Assembly (NCBI RefSeq): GCF_008365385.1
Contig: NZ_QOVF01000002.1
Coordinates: forward strand, 310,001-374,000
Direction: 5' to 3'
Origin: Halopseudomonas laoshanensis
GTDB lineage: Bacteria > Pseudomonadota > Gammaproteobacteria > Pseudomonadales > Pseudomonadaceae
DNA length: 64,000 nucleotides
The translations under genes and the position numbers were made by a program. Shown piece after piece: positions 9,190 to 19,143 of this stretch. The notes under the pieces are model-generated. The model made no database searches and was not told the DNA's origin. It saw only the letters and a list, made by a program, of their open reading frames with translations. The first letter of the stretch is position 1. Each line of letters starts with the position of its first letter.

Positions 9190-11571
9190 TTATCGGGACG
9201 ATAGCCTGGTACTCGGACGACTAGCCTTCTTGCGAGTATTTTTCTTACCAGCGACCGGTCTGCCTGCGCTGGGCTTGCCGATAGACGGATGGCTAATATC
9301 AGTAGAGGCTGCCGCAGGTCTGCCTGCCACAGCTCCGGCTGCCGCAGGCTTGCCTGCCCCAGGACGACGCGCCCCGCCCTGACCCGAAGAACCATTGTCA
9401 CGCGGCGGCAGGCCCGTATGCTGGGTCAGCAGCGCGCCCTGACGCGGGCCTCTCGCCGGCGTCGACTGTTTCTTCCGGGCACTGGTATAGCCTTCTACCG
9501 CAGGCTGGTAGGTCGGAATCAGATGCTGCTTGCTGTTACCAATCAGATCGCCGCGCCCCATCTCCTGCAAGGCCTCCCGCAATAGCGGCCAGTTCTTCGC
9601 GTCGTGATAGCGCAGGAACGCCTTGTGCAGGCGACGTTGCCGCTCACCTTTGACGGTATTGACCGAATCACTCTTGTAGGTAACGCGGCGCAGCGGGTTC
9701 TTGCCCGAGTGGTACATGGCCGTCGCCGTCGCCATGGGCGAAGGATAGAAAGCCTGCACCTGATCGGCGCGGAAGTCGTTGGTTTTAAGCCACAACGCCA
9801 GATTCATCATGTCCTCGTCCGAGGTACCCGGGTGCGCGGCAATGAAGTAAGGAATCAGGTACTGCTTCTTGCCCGCTTCCTTGGTGTACTTCTCGAACAT
9901 GCGCTTGAAGGTATCGTAACTGCCGATACCCGGCTTCATCATCCTGCTCAGCGGCCCCTGCTCGGTATGCTCGGGCGCGATCTTCAGATAGCCGCCGACA
10001 TGATGGGTGACCAGTTCCTTGACGTACTCCGGCGACTCCACCGCCAGGTCATAGCGCAAGCCGGAGGCAATGAGAATCTTCTTCACGCCCGGCAGTTCAC
10101 GGGCCTTGCGGTACAGCCCAATCAGCGAGGAGTGATCGGTATTGAGGTTCTCGCAGATGCCGGGGTAAACGCAAGACGGTTTACGGCAGGCCGCTTCGAT
10201 CTCGGGACTCTTGCAGGCGATGCGATACATGTTCGCGGTCGGCCCACCCAGGTCGGAAATCACACCGGTAAAGCCAGGCACCTTGTCACGAATCTCTTCA
10301 ATTTCACGAATGATCGACTCGTGCGAACGGTTCTGGATAATACGCCCCTCATGCTCGGTAATCGAACAGAAGGTACAGCCACCAAAACAGCCGCGCATGA
10401 TGTTCACCGAGAAACGAATCATCTCGTAGGCCGGAATTTTCGCATCCCCATAGGCGGGGTGCGGTACCCGGGCATAGGGCAAACCGAACACGTAATCCAT
10501 TTCTTCGGTGGTCAGCGGGATTGGCGGTGGGTTGAACCACACATCCTTCTCGGCGTGACGCTGAACCAGCGCACGCGCGTTACCGGGATTGGTTTCCAGG
10601 TGCAGCACACGGTTGGCGTGCGCATACAGTACCGGATCACTTTTGACCTTTTCGAAAGACGGCAGACGGATCACCGTCCTGTCTCTTTCCAGACGTGGGT
10701 GCGGCAGCAGCTGAACTACCTGCACGCCCTCCTCCAGGCCGTCGTCAAGCCCACTGTCGGCCGGCCCTTTGGCCTGCTCAACCGCACAAGCACTGGTATC
10801 CTGGGTGTTAACATAGGGATTGATGATCTTGTCGACCTTGCCTGGACGATCAATCCGCGTCGAATCCAGCTCAAACCAGCCCTGCGGCGTATCGCGACGC
10901 ATAAAGGCGGTACCGCGGATATCAGTGATTGATTGAATATCTTCACCACGGCTCAGGCGTTGGGCGATCTCGACCACCGCGCGCTCGGCGTTGCCATACA
11001 GCAGAATATCGGCCTTAGCATCCAGCAGTAGCGAATGGCGGACCTTGTCCTGCCAGTAATCGTAATGCGCAATACGCCGCAGCGAAGCTTCAATGCCGCC
11101 CAGCACCACAGGCACATCATTGAACGCCTCCCGGCAGCGCTGGCTGTATACCAGGCTGGCGCGATCAGGCCTGCTGCCAGCCTTGCCCCCGGGGGTGTAG
11201 GCGTCATCCGAGCGGATCTTGCGATCCGCCGTGTAGCGGTTGATCATCGAGTCCATATTGCCGGCCGCCACCCCGAAGAACAGGTTCGGCTTGCCCAGCT
11301 GCATGAACGCATCTTTGCTCTGCCAGTCCGGTTGACTGATGATCCCGACCCGGAAGCCCTGGGCTTCAAGCAAACGACCAATGATCGCCATGCCGAACGA
11401 CGGGTGATCCACGTAGGCATCGCCGGTGACGATGATGATGTCGCAGCTATCCCAACCGAGCAGGTCCATCTCGTCCCGGCTCATGGGCAAAAAAGGCGCC
11501 GGGCCGAAGCATTCGGCCCAGTACTTGGGATAATCAAACAGCGGCTTCGCGGCCGGCATGCTGATGGACAT
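9190..11571 (-). CDS. ygiQ: YgiQ family radical SAM protein
   Basis: Radical SAM protein of the UPF0313/YgiQ family, whose substrate is not established. The 793-residue product has the family N-terminus ([20 protein letters not shown]), a cobalamin-binding-like Rossmann region (~40-200), and the iron-sulfur motif CFGGCTFC near residues 393-400 followed by SITEHEGR. The final ~110 residues are a low-complexity Gly/Ala/Pro/Lys/Arg tail with repeats of [11 protein letters not shown] type, probably disordered and possibly RNA-binding. It starts 2 bp after the dnaB stop and is likely translated with it. In P. aeruginosa alr lies behind dnaB, so this junction is lineage-specific. Confidence 0.93.
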   Translation of the reverse strand: MSISMPAAKPLFDYPKYWAECFGPAPFLPMSRDEMDLLGWDSCDIIIVTGDAYVDHPSFGMAIIGRLLEAQGFRVGIISQPDWQSKDAFMQLGKPNLFFGVAAGNMDSMINRYTADRKIRSDDAYTPGGKAGSRPDRASLVYSQRCREAFNDVPVVLGGIEASLRRIAHYDYWQDKVRHSLLLDAKADILLYGNAERAVVEIAQRLSRGEDIQSITDIRGTAFMRRDTPQGWFELDSTRIDRPGKVDKIINPYVNTQDTSACAVEQAKGPADSGLDDGLEEGVQVVQLLPHPRLERDRTVIRLPSFEKVKSDPVLYAHANRVLHLETNPGNARALVQRHAEKDVWFNPPPIPLTTEEMDYVFGLPYARVPHPAYGDAKIPAYEMIRFSVNIMRGCFGGCTFCSITEHEGRIIQNRSHESIIREIEEIRDKVPGFTGVISDLGGPTANMYRIACKSPEIEAACRKPSCVYPGICENLNTDHSSLIGLYRKARELPGVKKILIASGLRYDLAVESPEYVKELVTHHVGGYLKIAPEHTEQGPLSRMMKPGIGSYDTFKRMFEKYTKEAGKKQYLIPYFIAAHPGTSDEDMMNLALWLKTNDFRADQVQAFYPSPMATATAMYHSGKNPLRRVTYKSDSVNTVKGERQRRLHKAFLRYHDAKNWPLLREALQEMGRGDLIGNSKQHLIPTYQPAVEGYTSARKKQSTPARGPRQGALLTQHTGLPPRDNGSSGQGGARRPGAGKPAAAGAVAGRPAAASTDISHPSIGKPSAGRPVAGKKNTRKKASRPSTRLSSR

Positions 11572-11573
11572 GC

Positions 11574-12977
11574 TTACTCCATATCGCCGTACCCGGAATA
11601 GGAGCCGGGTGCGAGATTTTCAAAACGGGTGAATTTGCCGAGAAAGGCCAATCGAATGCTGCCGATAGGCCCGTTCCGCTGTTTGCCGATAATAATTTCG
11701 GCGATACCCTGATCCTGGGTATCCGGATGATAAACCTCATCCCGATAAACGAACATGATTACGTCCGCGTCCTGCTCGATCGCCCCCGACTCACGCAAGT
11801 CCGAGTTAATCGGACGTTTGTTGGGTCGCTGCTCCAGCGAGCGGTTCAGCTGCGACAGAGCCACCACGGGCGCGTTGAATTCTTTGGCCAGAGCCTTGAG
11901 CGAGCGGGAAATCTCCGAAATCTCGTTGGTCCGGTTTTCCGAGGCACCACCGATCTGCATCAACTGCAGATAATCGATCATGATCATGCCGATTTCGCCG
12001 TGCTCGCGCACCACACGCCGCGCCCGGGCACGCATTTCCATCGGCGACAGGCCGGCGGTGTCATCGATAAACAGCTTGCGATCATTCAGCAGATTGACTG
12101 CTGAGGTCAGCCGCGGCCAATCGTCGTCCTCAAGCCGCCCCGCCCTGACCTTGCTCTGGTCAATGCGGCCAAGTGAAGACAGCATACGCATGACCAACGA
12201 ATCACCTGGCATCTCCAGCGAGAATACCAGCACCGCCTTGTCATAGCGCATGACCACATTCTCGACCAGGTTCATCGCGAAGGTGGTTTTCCCCATCGAT
12301 GGACGCCCAGCAATGATCACCAGGTCCGAGGGTTGCAAACCCGAGGTCATGTCATCCAGATCAGCAAAGCCGGTCGATAGGCCGGTAATAGCACCGTCGC
12401 TGTTGAACAGGGTATCGATACGATCAATTGCCTTGGTCAACAGCGTATTGACCGACTCGGGCCCACCGGTCTTAGGACGGCTTTCGGCGATCGCGAAGAT
12501 CTGCCGCTCAGCATCGTCAAGAATCTGGTTGGCCTGCTTGCCCTTGGTATTGAAGGCACTGTCGGCGATATCCGAACTGGTGCTGATCAATTTACGCAGC
12601 GTCGAGCGCTCACGAATGATGTGCGTATAGGCGCTGATATTGGCAACAGACGGGGTGTTCTTGGCCAACTGCCCCAAGTAGGCAAGCCCGCCGACCTGAT
12701 CAATCAGCCCATCACGGTCCAGCTCTTCTGCCAGGGTAACCACGTCAAAGGGCTGATTGCGCGACGCCAGGCTGGCCAGGGCGCGGAAAATCAGCCGGTG
12801 GTCATGGCGATAGAAGTCCGCCTCGCTGAGCAGTTCAACCACGCGCTCCCAGGTTGTGTTTTCCAGCATGACACCGCCGAGCACTGCCTGCTCGGCTTCG
12901 ATCGAGTGTGGCGGGATCTTGAGTGCAGAAGTCTGCAGGTCAAGTTCCGCGGTATCGGTGTAGTTCGACTCGTTCAT
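11574..12977 (-). CDS. dnaB: Replicative DNA helicase DnaB
   Basis: Hexameric 5'-3' helicase that unwinds the fork and recruits primase. The 467-residue product has the N-terminal primase-interaction domain ([13 protein letters not shown], to ~125), a linker, and the RecA-like motor with Walker A GRPSMGKT (224-231), Walker B-type [10 protein letters not shown], and the later [17 protein letters not shown] and [10 protein letters not shown] motifs. Length is normal and there is no intein. It lies downstream of rplI, separated by an intrinsic terminator, so it probably has its own promoter in the 160-bp gap or depends on read-through. Confidence 0.98.
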   Translation of the reverse strand: MNESNYTDTAELDLQTSALKIPPHSIEAEQAVLGGVMLENTTWERVVELLSEADFYRHDHRLIFRALASLASRNQPFDVVTLAEELDRDGLIDQVGGLAYLGQLAKNTPSVANISAYTHIIRERSTLRKLISTSSDIADSAFNTKGKQANQILDDAERQIFAIAESRPKTGGPESVNTLLTKAIDRIDTLFNSDGAITGLSTGFADLDDMTSGLQPSDLVIIAGRPSMGKTTFAMNLVENVVMRYDKAVLVFSLEMPGDSLVMRMLSSLGRIDQSKVRAGRLEDDDWPRLTSAVNLLNDRKLFIDDTAGLSPMEMRARARRVVREHGEIGMIMIDYLQLMQIGGASENRTNEISEISRSLKALAKEFNAPVVALSQLNRSLEQRPNKRPINSDLRESGAIEQDADVIMFVYRDEVYHPDTQDQGIAEIIIGKQRNGPIGSIRLAFLGKFTRFENLAPGSYSGYGDME

Positions 12978-13006
12978 CGGTACAGGCTCAAGACAAAAAC
13001 CGGGGA

Positions 13007-13051
13007 GACAAAAATAACAACACGGCGCCTGTCCGAGACAGGCACCGTGTT
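13007..13051 (-). terminator. Intrinsic terminator downstream of rplI
   Basis: Arms 13019-13033 and 13037-13051 form a 15-bp stem with a single G-T wobble and a 3-bp loop. On the minus strand the stem is followed by a T-rich stretch (GTTATTTTTG). It lies after rplI and before dnaB, ending the ribosomal-protein transcript. Confidence 0.85.
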
Positions 13052-13137
13052 GACTAGTCTAACTGGAAAGCCTGGCGAACTCATCCACCGACTACCTTGG
13101 GCAATCGGCAACCAGTCCGTCAGGCTGTGCAGCGGAA

Positions 13138-13584
13138 TTAACCGGCTACAACGACCAGCTTGACGGTAGCTTCTACATCTGTGTGCAGGTGCAGAGCAAC
13201 TTCGAATTCACCGACGTTGCGTAGCGGACCTTCAGGCAGACGTACTTCGCTTTTCTCGATGTCGACGCCAGCAGCAGTCACGGCATCAGCGATGTCGCGA
13301 GTACCGATGGAACCGAACAACTTGCCTTCTTCGCCAGCATTGGCGGAGACGGTAACGGTCAGACCTTCCAGCTTGGCCGCACGGGCTTCAGCTTCGGCTT
13401 TCTTCTCGTCAGCGATACGCTCTAAATCAGCGCGGCGAGCTTCGAAGGCTTCCAGGTTGGAAGCAGTAGCCGGAGTGGCTTTGCCAAAAGGCAGGAGAAA
13501 ATTACGTGCGTAACCGGCGCTGACAGCAACCTTGTCGCCAAGGTTACCCAGATTCGCGATCTTTTCGAGCAGGATAACTTCCAT
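13138..13584 (-). CDS. rplI: 50S ribosomal protein L9
   Basis: Large-subunit protein that binds 23S rRNA near the L1 stalk base. The 148-residue product has the N-terminal rRNA-binding domain ([32 protein letters not shown], residues 1-32, with the signature Gly/Lys pattern), a long connecting helix rich in Glu/Lys/Arg (~42-75), and the C-terminal domain. Length is that of Pseudomonas L9. It is last in the cluster rpsF-rpsR-DUF2232-rplI and is followed by a clear terminator. Confidence 0.99.
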   Translation of the reverse strand: MEVILLEKIANLGNLGDKVAVSAGYARNFLLPFGKATPATASNLEAFEARRADLERIADEKKAEAEARAAKLEGLTVTVSANAGEEGKLFGSIGTRDIADAVTAAGVDIEKSEVRLPEGPLRNVGEFEVALHLHTDVEATVKLVVVAG

Positions 13585-13602
13585 TGCGATGACCTCTAAA
13601 AT

Positions 13603-14502
13603 TCAAACTTGGCCATTCGAGTCGTCATCGTCGCGCGGCCCTTGAGCCGGTGCAATACGAGCACGAAAATCGAACAGACTATCTATAAATGCCAAAAACA
13701 TAATCAGGGGATACACAATCTGGGCGGCAAAAACAAACACCACATAGAGTATCACCAACCATACCGAGCCCAGCTTCTTGATCCCGGCCAAGCCGTGCAA
13801 CAGCGCCAATCCGGCAATCAGCAGCGGCAAACTGGCTATCGGTGCCAACATCGCCATTTGCCCGAACTGCGGGCTAAACAACGTCAACACCAGCAACCCA
13901 CCAGCTACCAGAGGCGACAAGCGCAGCCGATGAAACTCGGCGCGAAAACCACCCGGGTTGTACAACCCCGCTTGCCAGGAGCGGCCACTCATCAGACTGA
14001 CCAGCGCCATCAGCGCATGAACTGCGCCCATCAAACCAGCCAGAATCGGCACCAACAAAGCTTCGAGACGAACCATGCCGGCTTCGTCAACCGAGCCGCC
14101 CATGTCAGCCATCAATTCCGGCAAGCGCTCCTGAATCTGCACTGCCAAAGCCTGTAACGGCTCCCCCAGTACGCTCATGAGCAGCAACGCATAGGCCAGG
14201 CCCAGCGGCACCACAACCAGCAAGACAGTGGACCACGCTTGCTTTTCGCGTAGCAGCACTGCCATACCTGCAGCACCCAGAATCACCAGCAAGGGCGTCA
14301 GATCACCCATCACGGCCCAGGCCAGGGCAGGTAGAACACCCCAGATCAGAACCGGCAGCGCCTCATTCAAGCCGCGCCGCAGGATGACCAACGCCAGTGC
14401 CGCAGCACTGACCCAGAACAACAGGGGTATGGCCGCTGCAATAGCCACTACCAGAGTGGCTTGCTTGCGACCGCGCATGATGTATTCCGCTAACCCACGC
14501 AT
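13603..14502 (-). CDS. DUF2232 (YybS-like) integral membrane protein
   Basis: A 299-residue polytopic membrane protein with about eight hydrophobic segments (for example residues 18-40, 48-65, 70-84, 92-112, 155-172, 198-218, 224-240, 250-275) and a short charged C-terminus (DDDDSNGQV). It sits between rpsR and rplI, the place of the DUF2232 gene in Pseudomonas ribosomal clusters. The YybS/DUF2232 family is distantly like membrane parts of ECF-type transporters, but no substrate is known. The start is ATG 14502; the next in-frame ATG is eight codons in (MRGRKQ). Confident of the family by position and topology, not of function. Confidence 0.8.
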   Translation of the reverse strand: MRGLAEYIMRGRKQATLVVAIAAAIPLLFWVSAAALALVILRRGLNEALPVLIWGVLPALAWAVMGDLTPLLVILGAAGMAVLLREKQAWSTVLLVVVPLGLAYALLLMSVLGEPLQALAVQIQERLPELMADMGGSVDEAGMVRLEALLVPILAGLMGAVHALMALVSLMSGRSWQAGLYNPGGFRAEFHRLRLSPLVAGGLLVLTLFSPQFGQMAMLAPIASLPLLIAGLALLHGLAGIKKLGSVWLVILYVVFVFAAQIVYPLIMFLAFIDSLFDFRARIAPAQGPRDDDDSNGQV

Positions 14503-14540
14503 GCTGGTTCGGTTTCCCTGATTACGTCATTACCTGCTTA

Positions 14541-14771
14541 TCAGCGACCGTGACTGTCGGTGAAGGGCAGCAGTGCCAGATAACGGGCGCGCTTGATAGC
14601 GACACCCAGCTGACGCTGGTATCTGGCTTTAGTACCGGTAATACGGCTAGGAACGATCTTGCCGGTTTCGGTGATGTAAGCCTTCAGGGTGTTCAGATCT
14701 TTGTAATCGATCTCTTTAACGCCTTCAGCGGTGAAACGGCAGAACTTTCTGCGGCGGAAAAAACGTGCCAT
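14541..14771 (-). CDS. rpsR: 30S ribosomal protein S18
   Basis: Small-subunit protein that pairs with S6 on the platform of the 30S subunit. The 76-residue product has the standard S18 sequence: [11 protein letters not shown] at the N-terminus, the [19 protein letters not shown] core and the C-terminal [15 protein letters not shown]. It lies 42 bp downstream of rpsF. Its position immediately after its binding partner is conserved across bacteria. Confidence 0.99.
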   Translation of the reverse strand: MARFFRRRKFCRFTAEGVKEIDYKDLNTLKAYITETGKIVPSRITGTKARYQRQLGVAIKRARYLALLPFTDSHGR

Positions 14772-14813
14772 GGCAGCGTCTCCTTAGATACTGGAATGTG
14801 GGAGCGGGATGAC

Positions 14814-15251
14814 TTACTCGTCGTCGCCGTCGTCGTTGTCGTCAGCGTTGTCGCTATCGCTGTCGTTGTCCGAATCGTTGTCGTCGCCTTCGGTGCGCTC
14901 ACGACGCTCACGACGCTCGCCACGACCGGTGTCTTCCGGCTTGAGCATGTCGGACTGTTCGGTGATGGCTTCGTCACGACGGATGACCATGTTACGAATA
15001 ACGGCATCGTTGTAACGGAAGTTCTCAGTCAGCTCTTCCAGTGCCTTGGCGCTGCACTCGACGTTGATCATGATGTAGTGGGCTTTGTGGATCTTGTCGA
15101 TCGGGTAAGCCAGTTGACGACGGCCCCAATCTTCCAGGCGGTGGATCTTGCCGCCATCTTCTTCAATAAGCTTGGTGTAGCGCTCAATCATGCCGCCGAC
15201 CTGCTCACTCTGATCCGGGTGAACCAAAAATACGATTTCGTAATGACGCAT
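14814..15251 (-). CDS. rpsF: 30S ribosomal protein S6 with long acidic tail
   Basis: S6 forms a dimer with S18 on the 30S platform. The 145-residue product carries the S6 ferredoxin-like domain ([36 protein letters not shown], and the [14 protein letters not shown] end) to about residue 100. A basic segment follows ([14 protein letters not shown]), then a tail made almost wholly of Asp, Asn, Ser and a final Glu. The tail is longer and more Asp-rich than the Glu tail that RimK extends in E. coli. The gene has AAGGAG upstream and leads the cluster. Confidence 0.98.
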   Translation of the reverse strand: MRHYEIVFLVHPDQSEQVGGMIERYTKLIEEDGGKIHRLEDWGRRQLAYPIDKIHKAHYIMINVECSAKALEELTENFRYNDAVIRNMVIRRDEAITEQSDMLKPEDTGRGERRERRERTEGDDNDSDNDSDSDNADDNDDGDDE

Positions 15252-15344
15252 AAGTGCTCCTTACGGGTTGTAGCCAGCCACCCAACATGGTCTGGCAAGG
15301 AGTAGAACTCTAGTTTGGGGCGCACATTCTAGGGGAGTGGTGGG

Positions 15345-15546
15345 CAAGTCGCAAGCTTTAAGCTGTGCAAGCTGCATGCTGCATGCTGCAAGCAATGTGT
15401 GCGGGCCGTAAGCCACGGATGCAACCATACCTCCGCCTGGATTCCCGCCTGCGCGGGAATGACGGGGAGTTGGGAGTGGCGCGTGAGGATTAAAACTAGC
15501 CAGCTTCTAGCACGCAACTTGTAGCTTGAGGCTTGTAGCTTCCCGC
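15345..15546. repeat. Repeat-rich spacer between rpsF and rlmB (REP-like palindrome and AAGCT-type repeats)
   Basis: This noncoding stretch holds a palindrome at 15441-15460 (ATTCCCGCCTGCGCGGGAAT, 8-bp arms) inside a longer CTGGATTCCCG...GGAATGACG unit. It is flanked by AGCT/GCAAGCT-type short repeats at about 15350-15392 and by AGCTTGAGGCTTGTAGCTT at about 15520-15540. Both kinds are common intergenic repeats in Pseudomonas and other proteobacteria. No ORF of family character is present. The palindrome could also help terminate rlmB transcription. Confidence 0.75.
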
Positions 15547-16293
15547 TCAGCCCTGCTGCGTGCGCTGTCGGACCGCCTCGAATAGACAGATGCCACTGGC
15601 CACCGAAACATTGAGACTGCTGACGCTCCCCGCCATTGGCAACTTCGCCAGATAATCGCAATGCTCCCGAGTCAAGCGGCGCATGCCGCTGCCTTCGGCG
15701 CCCATCACAATCACGCTGGGCACCTTGAAATCAACCTGGTAGATCAGCTGCTCCGCCTCTCCCGCGGTACCGACGATCCACAGCCCGCGCTGCTGCAGCT
15801 GCTTCAACGTGCGCGCCAGGTTGGTGACGGCAACCAATGGGACAGTCTCAGCAGCACCACAGGCTACCTTGCGCACGGTGGGCGACAAGCTCGCAGAACG
15901 GTCGCGAGGGATAACCACCGCGTGCGCTCCCGCAGCGTCCGCGCTACGCAGGCAGGCGCCTAGATTATGCGGATCGGTCACACCGTCGAGCACCAGCAGC
16001 AAGGCCGGCCCTTCGAGTTTGTCGAGCAGGTTGTCGAGCATTTCCTCGGACCACATCTGGCTCGGCGTCACCGCAGCAACGACACCCTGATGCACCCCTT
16101 CAACAATCTTGTCGAGCTCGTCCGGCATCACCCGCTGCACGCCAACGCCAGCGCTTTCAGCCAGCTCCAGCAGCGCCTGCACGCGACTATCCAACCGGCC
16201 GCGCACCAGGATCAGCTGCTTGACCCGCTTGGGTGAACGCTGCAGCATCGCTTGCACCGCGTGCACCCCGTAAACGTATTCGTTATCGCTCAT
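15547..16293 (-). CDS. rlmB: 23S rRNA (guanosine-2'-O-)-methyltransferase RlmB
   Basis: SPOUT-class enzyme that methylates the 2'-O of G2251 in the 23S rRNA P-loop with SAM. The 248-residue product has the N-terminal L30-like substrate-binding domain ([13 protein letters not shown]) and the trefoil-knot motifs: [20 protein letters not shown], the middle [11 protein letters not shown] segment, and the C-terminal [17 protein letters not shown] loop. It starts 9 bp after the rnr stop, the usual rnr-rlmB pair. Confidence 0.97.
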   Translation of the reverse strand: MSDNEYVYGVHAVQAMLQRSPKRVKQLILVRGRLDSRVQALLELAESAGVGVQRVMPDELDKIVEGVHQGVVAAVTPSQMWSEEMLDNLLDKLEGPALLLVLDGVTDPHNLGACLRSADAAGAHAVVIPRDRSASLSPTVRKVACGAAETVPLVAVTNLARTLKQLQQRGLWIVGTAGEAEQLIYQVDFKVPSVIVMGAEGSGMRRLTREHCDYLAKLPMAGSVSSLNVSVASGICLFEAVRQRTQQG

Positions 16294-16302
16294 ATATCAA
16301 GC

Positions 16303-18870
16303 TCACGATCTCGGTTTGCGCGGGGCACGGGGAGCCCGAGGCGCGCGCGGCGCTCGTGCCGGCCCGGAGGAACCCGCGGCTTTGTCTGCAGGCTTCTTGC
16401 CTGCAGCCGACCGGGGCTTGCCCGATGACGTCTTTGAGCGAGGTGCGCGCCCTTTGTTAGCCGCACCGCCGACCTTCTTGGCTTCGTCCATCAATTTCTG
16501 ACGTACCGCACGACTGGCATCGACATTGGCATTCGCCGCTTGTGGCTGCGTCTTGTCCATCTCGAAGTCGATCTTGCGCTCGTCCAGATCTACCCGAGCC
16601 ACCATGACTCTGACAGTATCGCCCAGGCGGAAGCTCTTGCCCGCCTTCTCACCGGTGAGGCGGTGGTGCACCGCATCAAAGTGATAGTAGTCGGCCGGCA
16701 GTGCAGTGATGTGCACCAGACCTTCTACATAAATATCGGTCAGCTCGACGAATAGACCAAAGCCGGTTACCGCGGTAACCAGACCATCAAAGCTCTCGCC
16801 TACTCGGTCTTTCATGAACTCGCACTTAAGCCAGCTCACTACATCGCGCGTCGCTTCATCCGCCCGTCGCTCGTTCTGCGAGCACTGCTGCCCCAGATGC
16901 TCAAGTGCGGCCAGATCATAGGGGTAGATGGATGCCTTGGGCAGCACACCGGCGCCGGCACGCTGCACCCGATCGGTCTTCTTGCGCGAGCGGATGACGC
17001 TACGAATCGCCCGATGAGTCAACAAATCCGGGTAACGGCGGATGGGCGACGTGTAGTGCGTATACGCCTCGTAGTTCAAACCGAAGTGCCCGGCATTGTG
17101 CGGGCTGTAAACCGCCTGACTCAGCGAGCGCAGCATCACCGTCTGGATCAGCTGAGCATCGGGACGGCCCTGCACTTTCTGTAGCACGGCGCTGTAATCT
17201 TCCGGGGTCGGCGTGCCTTTCTTGCGCGTCAGGGTCATGCCCATGGCACCCAGGAACTGGCGAAGACGCTCGACCTTTTCGTCCTTCGGCGCATCGTGAA
17301 CACGATACAGGCCTGGCAATTCTAGATCCTGCAGGAAGCGTGCAGTCGCCACGTTGGCGCAGAGCATGCACTCTTCGACAATCTTGTGCGCATCGTTACG
17401 GGTGGTGGGGCGAATTTCCGCAATCTTGCGGTTCTCGCCAAAAATGATGCGTGTTTCCGTGGTCTCGAAATCAATAGCACCGCGACCCTGGCGGGCTTTG
17501 GCCAATGCTTTATAAAGCTCGTAGAGGTTTTTCAGCGCAGGCTGCAGATCGGCGTGCTCTTCAATCAGCGCCTGGCCTTCGCGGCTACGCGGATGCTCAA
17601 GCATGCTTGAAACCTTGTTATAGGTCAGCCGCGCGTGGGAGTGGATTACACCCTCGTAAAACTCATAATCGGTCAGCTCGCCGCTTTTGGACACAGTCAT
17701 TTCGCAGACCAGAGCAAGACGGTCGACTTTCGGCATCAAGGAGCACAGGCCGTTGGAAATCGCCTCGGGTAGCATCGGTACGACTTCGCTGGGGAAATAC
17801 ACCGAGGTGCCACGCAGCTCAGCTTCACGATCCAGCGCGGAGCCTACCGGGACATAATGCGATACGTCGGCAATCGCCACGTAGAGCTTCCAACCGCCGG
17901 CAAACAAGCGCCAGCCACTGGCTTTATGCGGTTCACAATACAGCGCATCATCAAAATCGCGCGCGTCTTCGCCATCGATAGTCACCAGCGGCAGGTGGCG
18001 CAGATCGACGCGCTTGAGCTTGTCCTTGTCTTCCACGTGATCCTTCAGGCGCGCCGCCTCATCCAGCACTTCCTGAGGCCAGACGCTGGGGATATCGTAG
18101 CTGCGCAGCGCAACTTCGATCTCGACGCCGGCGGCCATATAATCACCTACCACCTCAACGACTTCGCCCTGTGACTGGCGGTGTATGCTCGGCCACTGAG
18201 TAATCTTCACTTCCACGTACTGACCGTTCTGCGCGCCACCTTCGGCGCCCGGCTGAATCAATACCTCATGGTTGATCTTGGCGTTGTCAGCGACCACGAA
18301 GGCAATGCCGTTTTCAGTGTAGAACCGACCGACCAGCACTTCATGCGCACGCTCGAGAATCTCGACAATAGTGCCTTCACTACGGCCGCGGCGGTCAACG
18401 CCGGTAATACGGCCCAATACACGGTCACCATCGAATACCAGACGCATCTGCGCCGGGCTGAGGAACAGGTCATCACCACCACCATCGGGCACCAGAAAGC
18501 CGAAACCATCACGATGGCCCTGGACGCGGCCTTTGATCAGGTCGAGCTTATCGACCGGCGCATAAGCGCCACGGCGGGTGTAGATCAACTGACCATCACG
18601 CTCCATCGCACGCAGGCGCCGGCGAAGGGCTTCGATGCCATCCTCGTCGCTGATCGCGAACTCGTCCTGCAACTGCGAACGAGTGGCAGGTGCGCCGCGC
18701 TCTTCAAGCAGCTTGAGGATCAACTCGCGACTGGGGATGGGATTGTCGTAATTCTGAGCTTCGCGATGAGCCTCTGGGTCTATTGCTGCCCAGTTGGTCG
18801 GTGATGCGGAAGTACGTTTGGAGTTGCTCGACGCAGGCGCCGAGTCTTGGGATATTGGTTTTTTCGTCAT
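16303..18870 (-). CDS. rnr: Ribonuclease R
   Basis: 3'-5' exoribonuclease that degrades structured RNA and helps in rRNA and tmRNA quality control. The 855-residue product has an N-terminal winged-helix region (~45-110), cold-shock domains (~115-270), the RNB catalytic domain with DGEDARDFDDALY (metal-binding Asps) and HYTSPIRRYPDLLTHR, and an S1 domain (~690-770). The C-terminal ~85 residues are Lys/Ala/Pro/Arg-rich, ending in a repeated APR motif. It has its own upstream region facing away from tRNA-Leu and is cotranscribed with rlmB. Confidence 0.97.
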   Translation of the reverse strand: MTKKPISQDSAPASSNSKRTSASPTNWAAIDPEAHREAQNYDNPIPSRELILKLLEERGAPATRSQLQDEFAISDEDGIEALRRRLRAMERDGQLIYTRRGAYAPVDKLDLIKGRVQGHRDGFGFLVPDGGGDDLFLSPAQMRLVFDGDRVLGRITGVDRRGRSEGTIVEILERAHEVLVGRFYTENGIAFVVADNAKINHEVLIQPGAEGGAQNGQYVEVKITQWPSIHRQSQGEVVEVVGDYMAAGVEIEVALRSYDIPSVWPQEVLDEAARLKDHVEDKDKLKRVDLRHLPLVTIDGEDARDFDDALYCEPHKASGWRLFAGGWKLYVAIADVSHYVPVGSALDREAELRGTSVYFPSEVVPMLPEAISNGLCSLMPKVDRLALVCEMTVSKSGELTDYEFYEGVIHSHARLTYNKVSSMLEHPRSREGQALIEEHADLQPALKNLYELYKALAKARQGRGAIDFETTETRIIFGENRKIAEIRPTTRNDAHKIVEECMLCANVATARFLQDLELPGLYRVHDAPKDEKVERLRQFLGAMGMTLTRKKGTPTPEDYSAVLQKVQGRPDAQLIQTVMLRSLSQAVYSPHNAGHFGLNYEAYTHYTSPIRRYPDLLTHRAIRSVIRSRKKTDRVQRAGAGVLPKASIYPYDLAALEHLGQQCSQNERRADEATRDVVSWLKCEFMKDRVGESFDGLVTAVTGFGLFVELTDIYVEGLVHITALPADYYHFDAVHHRLTGEKAGKSFRLGDTVRVMVARVDLDERKIDFEMDKTQPQAANANVDASRAVRQKLMDEAKKVGGAANKGRAPRSKTSSGKPRSAAGKKPADKAAGSSGPARAPRAPRAPRAPRKPRS

Positions 18871-18945
18871 AGCTCTCTATTGAACCGCGAATCGCGTCCA
18901 GTTGCACCTGTTTCTAGCGTTTCTGTACTTTTTTTCACAAGGGGG

Positions 18946-18974
18946 TTTACAAGCTCTGGGGCGCTACGTATTAT
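18946..18974 (+). promoter_or_regulatory. Sigma-70 promoter of the tRNA-Leu gene
   Basis: TTTACA at 18946-18951 and TATTAT at 18969-18974 are 17 bp apart, near consensus, followed by a GC-rich discriminator (TCGCGCC) typical of stable-RNA promoters. Transcription would begin near 18981, giving a leader of roughly 70 nt before the mature tRNA. Confidence 0.75.
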
Positions 18975-19048
18975 TCGCGCCGTCAACACAACAACGGTTG
19001 CAACGCGAAACCTCTACGGTCAGCTTAGCACCCACGTTGAGAAAAGAC

Positions 19049-19135
19049 GCCCAGGTGGTGAAATTGGTAGACACGCCAGCTTCAGGTGCTGGTGGCCGCA
19101 AGGCCGTGGAAGTTCGAGTCTTCTCCTGGGCACCA
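19049..19135 (+). tRNA. tRNA-Leu (anticodon CAG)
   Basis: An 87-nt cloverleaf with encoded CCA. The acceptor arms GCCCAGG and CCTGGGC pair fully. The D-loop contains the GG-type TTGGTAGAC, the anticodon stem CCAGC/GCTGG closes the loop TTCAGGT with CAG at 19083-19085, a long class II variable arm follows (TGGCCGCAAGGCCG), and the T-arm contains GTTCGAGTC. The CAG anticodon reads CUG, the commonest Leu codon in this DNA. It stands alone between rnr and purA, as in P. aeruginosa. Confidence 0.98.
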
Positions 19136-19143
19136 TTTCTTCT

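Noticed and set aside
9604-10932. Long plus-strand ORF (442 codons) opposite ygiQ
   Set aside because: It lies wholly antisense to a gene with clear radical SAM motifs. GC-rich coding DNA often leaves the opposite frames open, and the product has no recognisable domain.
15345-15546. Short AGCT/GCAAGCT repeats considered as a CRISPR array
   Set aside because: Units are short, unequal and without spacers of constant length; no cas genes nearby.
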